A stretch of DNA of 9,232 nucleotides, taken from the NCBI GenBank assembly GCA_018676275.1, contig JABHFC010000261.1:1-9232 (forward strand), given 5' to 3'. Shown here in pieces: positions 5,324 to 9,232 of the stretch. The position numbers and the translations under genes are program-made. The stretch comes from Gammaproteobacteria bacterium. GTDB lineage: Bacteria > Pseudomonadota > Gammaproteobacteria > Eutrophobiales > Eutrophobiaceae. Position 1 is the stretch's first letter. Every line of letters begins with the position of its first letter. The notes below the pieces were generated by a model, which was given only the letters and a program-made list of their open reading frames with translations, did not search any database and was not told the origin of the DNA.

Positions 5324-6700
5324 ATGTCTATGTCACCAGCAGAACCCGTTCATCAAGTCTGGTCTTCGCGACTCGCCTTTATTTTTGCCGCCGTTGGTAG
5401 TGCAGTTGGCCTGGGTAATCTCTGGCGCTTTCCCTATATCGTCGGTGAAAATGGTGGTGGTGCTTTTGTAGTCATTTATATTGCTTGTATGCTACTTCTC
5501 GGCATACCTTTAATTACAGCCGAACTACTTATAGGTAGACGAGGTCAGCAAAGTGCAATAAACACGATGCGTACTCTTGCCAGCGAGGAAAATGTTTCTC
5601 CTTTGTGGGCCGGGCTGGGCTGGTTGATGGTAATTATTCCACTGCTGGGATTAACCTACTACAGCGTAGTTGCAGGCTGGGGACTGGCCTATGTCGTCGA
5701 AGCAGTGCAAGGTACTTTCACGGGGATCAGTGGTGATGATTCGAATCAGCTATTCAATTCACTCACCGCGGATCCGCTTAGGCTGGCAATCTGGCATGGT
5801 ATTTTTATGGCCGTCACCGTCTTTATTGTCGCCCGTGGAGTAAATGCCGGGCTTGAGAAAGCAGCCAGCCTGATGACACCTGCCTTGTTTGTGATCCTGA
5901 TTATTCTTGTCGTCTACGGTATGTTCGCCGCCGATTTCTCTGCCGGTTTTCACTTTCTTTTTAATATGGATTTCTCCAAGATAACTGGGAAAACTGTTCT
6001 TATGGCTCTTGGACAGGCATTTTTCTCCTTGTCTATAGCGGTAGGTGTGATGATGACTTATGGCGCTTATTTACCAAAGGACGTATCTCTACCGAAAGCA
6101 GCAGCTACGGTGGCCCTGGCAGATACAGCGGTTGCATTGCTGGCAGGCCTTGCCATATTTCCTGTAGTTTTCGCTTCCGGTCTGGCACCAGACAGTGGAC
6201 CTGGATTGATTTTTGTCACCATGCCAGTTGCTCTTGGTCAAATGCCAGCAAGCATTTTGATAGCGACCTTATTTTTCGTCCTGCTCTGTTTCGCAGCCAT
6301 TACCACTGGAATAGGAATGTTGGAACCCGCCGTGTCATGGCTGGAAGAACACAAGGGTATGAAACGACCGCATATGGCAGTAATGACAGGTATTTTATGT
6401 TGGGCTTTGGGTCTTTCTTCGGTGCTTTCTTTCAACATCTGGTCAGATGTATTCCCACTCGGGTTTATAGAATCATTTGCGGAAAAAACGATATTCGATT
6501 TACTCGATATGACCCTGGCGAATTTTCTGATCCCACTTGGCGGTTTGTTGATAGCAATATTTGCCGGTTGGGCGATGTCACGTTCATCCACAATTGATGA
6601 ACTGGGGCTTGGAGATGGTAGGTTGTATCGATTATGGCATTTTCTAATTCGCTACCTGGCACCTCTGGCTGTGTTGATGGTTTTTCTTTCGAATATTTAA
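5324..6700 (+). CDS. Sodium-dependent transporter, NSS/SNF (LeuT-fold) family
   Basis: The 458-residue membrane protein begins with the unwound TM1 signature VGSAVGLGNLWRFPY followed by GENGGGAF (42-48), diagnostic of neurotransmitter:sodium symporters. N32 and R35 match LeuT Asn27 (Na1 site) and Arg30 (outer gate). TM6 has GQAFFSLS (230-237) and TM8 AAITTG (324-329), where LeuT Ser355 (Na2 site) is replaced by Thr. I count about 11 membrane helices, as in MhsT-like bacterial members that lack TM12. The substrate is probably an amino acid or related amine, not determinable here. The ATG at 5324 is preferred to an upstream TTG at 5270, because family alignment starts near PVHQVWSSRLAF; ATG 5330 is also possible. 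No good Shine-Dalgarno is seen. A weak promoter candidate is TTGCAA (5270-5275) with CATAGT (5294-5299). The stop overlaps that of the convergent UbiD-family gene. Confidence 0.92.
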   Translation: MSMSPAEPVHQVWSSRLAFIFAAVGSAVGLGNLWRFPYIVGENGGGAFVVIYIACMLLLGIPLITAELLIGRRGQQSAINTMRTLASEENVSPLWAGLGWLMVIIPLLGLTYYSVVAGWGLAYVVEAVQGTFTGISGDDSNQLFNSLTADPLRLAIWHGIFMAVTVFIVARGVNAGLEKAASLMTPALFVILIILVVYGMFAADFSAGFHFLFNMDFSKITGKTVLMALGQAFFSLSIAVGVMMTYGAYLPKDVSLPKAAATVALADTAVALLAGLAIFPVVFASGLAPDSGPGLIFVTMPVALGQMPASILIATLFFVLLCFAAITTGIGMLEPAVSWLEEHKGMKRPHMAVMTGILCWALGLSSVLSFNIWSDVFPLGFIESFAEKTIFDLLDMTLANFLIPLGGLLIAIFAGWAMSRSSTIDELGLGDGRLYRLWHFLIRYLAPLAVLMVFLSNI

Positions 6701-8025
6701 GACTGTGAGATGTAATCCTGAAGATTAATATCATCTACGCCCGGTACTGTTTTCCGGATAAACTCATCTTTGCGATCCATTGGCATAGTGGCGTCAATGC
6801 CGATACGTCCCCAAAAATCCTTATGCGGGTCCCGATAGAAACCGGGAATGTCGTGTAATACCATCACTCGTTTGTCGACACGTCCCCGGGTTAGATAGGC
6901 CCAGATAACTTCATTCATATTAGTGATGTCAATATCTTCATCCACTACAAAACAGGCACGGTTATAATCCATATTGGCACCGAAGGCAGTTGTTAATACC
7001 TGTTTGGCATGACCTTCATATTGTTGCTTTATTTTTATTGTCGTATTCATGAATGCAGGTGCACAGCTGACGTCGATTATTCCAGGCAAACCGGCATTAA
7101 CTAAATGTTGATAGGTACGAGCTGCCGTCACCGCCTCAAGAGGACACAGATCTTCACTTGAGCCGCACAACAAACTGTGAAACAGAGCATCTTTTTGCCA
7201 ACTCACATTGGTGATTTCAAATACGTGATTCTCACCTTCAGGTACGTAATATCCGAGAAACTCACCAAATGGTCCTTCCTTACGTAATTCATTTGGCAAT
7301 ATACGACCTTCGATAACAATTTGCGTTGTCGCCGGAACTTGCAGATCAATCGTTTCACATTGATACATGTCTATCGGATTACCTGAAATCGTAGAGGCAA
7401 TATTCAATTCACTCCAGTCAATTGGTATTGAAGCACAGGCAGCCAGGAATATTTCGGGGGATACACCAATCAGTAATGCAACTTCCAGAGCTTCGCCCTT
7501 TGCTTCTGCCCGAGCTTGATATTTTGCTAAATCATGGCTGCTCCCCAGACGAACACGAAGTTCATCGTCACTCACATGCATAGAACGGTGAAAGGACAGA
7601 TTGGGAATACCGGTGTCTGGATCCTTTGCCAGAAATATTGCAGAGGTAAAATAGGGTCCGGCATCTTTTTCATGGTAGGTAATCAGAGGCAGGTCGCCGA
7701 GTTTACCCTGCACCAGATCTGCTGGTGCGTCTACAAGACGAGTCGACGGTTCTGACATCGACTTACTTTGTTCTACCAAAGCAGACCAGCTTTTACAAAA
7801 ACCATCAACCGGTGCTTTAATCAATTCACATAAACGTTGGCGACTACCATAAATATTGGTCACTACTGGCAGATCACTGCCTTTTACCTTATTGAAGCGC
7901 ACTATCTGATCACCCTGAAGCTGAACTTTTTTCGTTACCGCAGCAAGCTCAAACTCAGGATCGACTTCTTTTTCTACAATCAGGACCTGATTACTATCAG
8001 CCAGTTGTTTTAGATATTTATGCAT
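6697..8025 (-). CDS. UbiD-family decarboxylase (prenylated-FMN dependent)
   Basis: The 442-residue protein has the UbiD family residues in order. N142 (IPNLS), H164 (GSSHD) and E239 (IVIEG) match the metal site that holds the prFMN phosphate. R147 (FHRSM), E250 and E255 in EGPFGEFLGYY match the Arg-Glu-Glu catalytic network of fungal Fdc1 (R173, E277, E282). DEDIDI (363-368) and the late RxGIDAT-like block are also typical. The family reversibly decarboxylates unsaturated or aromatic acids. E. coli UbiD, used for ubiquinone, is about 497 residues; the shorter length and EFLGYY, where I recall DHTGYY in classical UbiD, make another substrate likely, so I give no symbol. No UbiX flavin prenyltransferase is in the window. 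The ATG at 8025 has only a weak Shine-Dalgarno. Confidence 0.88.
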   Translation of the reverse strand: MHKYLKQLADSNQVLIVEKEVDPEFELAAVTKKVQLQGDQIVRFNKVKGSDLPVVTNIYGSRQRLCELIKAPVDGFCKSWSALVEQSKSMSEPSTRLVDAPADLVQGKLGDLPLITYHEKDAGPYFTSAIFLAKDPDTGIPNLSFHRSMHVSDDELRVRLGSSHDLAKYQARAEAKGEALEVALLIGVSPEIFLAACASIPIDWSELNIASTISGNPIDMYQCETIDLQVPATTQIVIEGRILPNELRKEGPFGEFLGYYVPEGENHVFEITNVSWQKDALFHSLLCGSSEDLCPLEAVTAARTYQHLVNAGLPGIIDVSCAPAFMNTTIKIKQQYEGHAKQVLTTAFGANMDYNRACFVVDEDIDITNMNEVIWAYLTRGRVDKRVMVLHDIPGFYRDPHKDFWGRIGIDATMPMDRKDEFIRKTVPGVDDINLQDYISQS

Positions 8026-8181
8026 ACGCCAGGGCTTTTATATTGATGGAAATTGAATGTCCCCTGCATTATCAATAATTAGCCTGTTATGCGCAAACTC
8101 AGCTGATGAATCCTCAACTCTTTTGATTTCTCTGCCAATTCCACTACCATATCGCACCTTTTTAATTGCCGTGGAGCCAAA
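8026..8181. promoter_or_regulatory. Divergent promoter region between the UbiD-family gene and rapA, with an inverted repeat
   Basis: The 156 bases hold TATTGAT (8041-8047) and its exact reverse complement ATCAATA (8071-8077), with centres 30 bases apart, about three helical turns. An inner AATG (8056-8059) and CATT (8067-8070) can also pair. The element lies close to the UbiD-family start codon, so it could be an operator or part of its leader. For rapA, TTGATT with TACCAT 16 bases later, near 8120-8150, is a weak promoter candidate. No gene is recognisable here. Confidence 0.3.
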
Positions 8182-9232
8182 GTGCAGGAATTTATCACCG
8201 GTCAGCGATGGATCAATGATGCCGAATTACCTCTGGGTCTTGGCACGGTAATGGAAGTTGAACACCGTACGCTTACAGTTATGTTTGAAAGTATCGGCGA
8301 AACTCGTACCTACGCAAAGCAAACAGCTCCCTTAACCCGTGTTGTTTTCAGTAAAGGAGACACTATCAATAGCCGCGATGGGGTTGAAATTATTGTTGAG
8401 TTCGTGAGTGAAGATGGGGGGCTTTTGTTTTACTCTGGAAAAGACAAGCAGGGAATAACACATGACATTGGCGAAATCCTGCTAGACAACCAGATCCAGC
8501 TCAGCCGTCCATCAGAAAGATTATTTAGTGGACAAATTGACAGCGACAAGTGGTATGCATTGCGTTATCAAACCTTGCGAGAACTGAATCGACTTGGCCA
8601 TTCAGCTCTGCGAGGGCTCACTGGCTGTCGAACCAGCCTTATTCCTCATCAGTTATATATTGCACATGAAGTAGCGCATCGTTATGCCCCCCGTGTATTG
8701 CTAGCTGACGAAGTAGGACTGGGTAAGACCATCGAAGCAGGTTTGATCCTCCATCAGCAATTACTGACAGAGAGAGCCCAACGAATACTGATCGTAGTGC
8801 CAGAGAACCTTGTACATCAATGGCTGGTGGAAATGCTTCGAAGGTTTAATCTGCATTTCAGTATTTTTGATGAGGAGCGTTACCAGTCTGCCCTTGAATT
8901 TGATAATCAGCAGAATCCTTTTGAAGACGAGCAGCTTGTAATGTGTAACTTGTCTTTTCTTACTGATAATCCTGCTGTGCTTGAACATGCTTTAGACGGC
9001 GAATGGGATTTAATGGTCGTTGACGAGGCTCATCATTTGCAATGGACTCCGGAAGAAAAAAGTATCGATTATGAAATCATTGAACGTCTTGCTGCAGTAA
9101 CCAAAGGTGTTTTATTGCTTACTGCGACACCGGAACAACTGGGTAAAGCCGGTCACTTTGCCAGACTGCGTTTACTCGACCCCACCCGCTTTCCTGATTT
9201 TGATTCTTTTAATGAAGAAGAAAAGCTTTATG
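8182..9232 (+). CDS. rapA: RNA polymerase-associated ATPase RapA (HepA), N-terminal part, cut by window end
   Basis: The frame is open for 350 codons from GTG 8182 to the window edge. The N-terminus has GQRWINDAELPLGLGTV, close to E. coli RapA, whose two N-terminal Tudor-like subdomains contact RNA polymerase. SNF2-type ATPase motifs follow: motif I DEVGLGKT (176-183) within LLADEVGLGKTIEAG, motif II DEAHH (281-285) and motif III TATPEQLG (314-321). RapA binds RNA polymerase and recycles it from stalled or post-termination complexes; the full protein is about 970 residues, so nearly two thirds are outside the window. The GTG start is chosen because it gives MQEFITGQRW, the family N-terminus, and has GTGGAG (8171-8176) five bases upstream. 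The gene is divergent from the UbiD-family gene. Confidence 0.94.
   Translation, partial: MQEFITGQRWINDAELPLGLGTVMEVEHRTLTVMFESIGETRTYAKQTAPLTRVVFSKGDTINSRDGVEIIVEFVSEDGGLLFYSGKDKQGITHDIGEILLDNQIQLSRPSERLFSGQIDSDKWYALRYQTLRELNRLGHSALRGLTGCRTSLIPHQLYIAHEVAHRYAPRVLLADEVGLGKTIEAGLILHQQLLTERAQRILIVVPENLVHQWLVEMLRRFNLHFSIFDEERYQSALEFDNQQNPFEDEQLVMCNLSFLTDNPAVLEHALDGEWDLMVVDEAHHLQWTPEEKSIDYEIIERLAAVTKGVLLLTATPEQLGKAGHFARLRLLDPTRFPDFDSFNEEEKLY

Noticed and set aside
6238..6734. Minus-strand frames of 117 and 89 codons within the transporter gene
   Set aside because: They are antisense to well-conserved membrane helices, and the second also runs into the UbiD-family gene end; no domain is seen.
8057..8251. 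Plus-strand 64-codon frame before rapA
   Set aside because: It overlaps the rapA start in another frame and has Ser/Leu-rich low-information content without a family match; the rapA GTG with a good ribosome binding site explains the region better.
8761..8988. Minus-strand 75-codon frame inside rapA
   Set aside because: It is antisense to the conserved ATPase region of RapA and has no recognisable features.
1..9232. Defence island, prophage, toxin-antitoxin pair or CRISPR array
   Set aside because: All sizeable genes belong to housekeeping or common families, and there are no spaced repeats, integrases or small toxin-like gene pairs. The GIY-YIG gene alone is not evidence for a defence system.

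Overview
This window looks like ordinary chromosomal DNA of a gammaproteobacterium with moderate G+C. The best taxonomic evidence is the gene set: a GreB-type (not GreA-type) transcript cleavage factor, a RapA/HepA RNA-polymerase recycling ATPase whose N-terminus closely resembles the enterobacterial protein, a YhbQ-type GIY-YIG protein and an Uup-type ABC-F ATPase. I cannot name the genus. I see no insertion sequence, phage gene, integrase, tRNA, rRNA or CRISPR array.

Layout from left to right. (1) Positions 3-363, plus strand: the last 59 codons of greB, overlapped by a small Cys-rich gene of the oxidoreductase-like (PF09791-type) family. (2) Positions 364-845: a 482-base non-coding stretch with three copies of the octamer GGTATTTG, a possible promoter and a leader hairpin. 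It leads into a 91-residue RRM RNA-binding protein gene (846-1121). (3) Positions 1170-1201: a 14-bp-stem hairpin between convergent units. (4) Positions 1243-3278, minus strand: a probable three-gene operon, read in the order YhbQ-like GIY-YIG protein, ten-repeat Sel1 protein, all-alpha dUTPase/MazG-fold protein, with gaps of 32-33 bases. (5) Positions 3351-6700, plus strand: uup, then a sodium-dependent NSS (SNF-type) transporter. (6) Positions 6697-8025, minus strand: a UbiD-family prenylated-FMN decarboxylase, whose stop codon overlaps that of the transporter within a single TTAA. (7) Positions 8182-9232, plus strand: the first 350 codons of rapA, divergent from the UbiD-family gene and cut by the window edge.

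Several genes concern nucleic acid and transcription upkeep (GreB, RRM protein, RapA, Uup, dUTPase, GIY-YIG). They lie in separate transcription units, and I infer no single pathway from this. The UbiD-family enzyme and the NSS transporter are convergent, so they are not co-transcribed. I did not find a convincing undescribed system. The items most worth a second look are the repeat-bearing leader of the RRM gene, the GIY-YIG/Sel1/dUTPase gene set, the shared TTAA stop, the Cys-rich greB partner and the UbiD-family enzyme without a visible UbiX.
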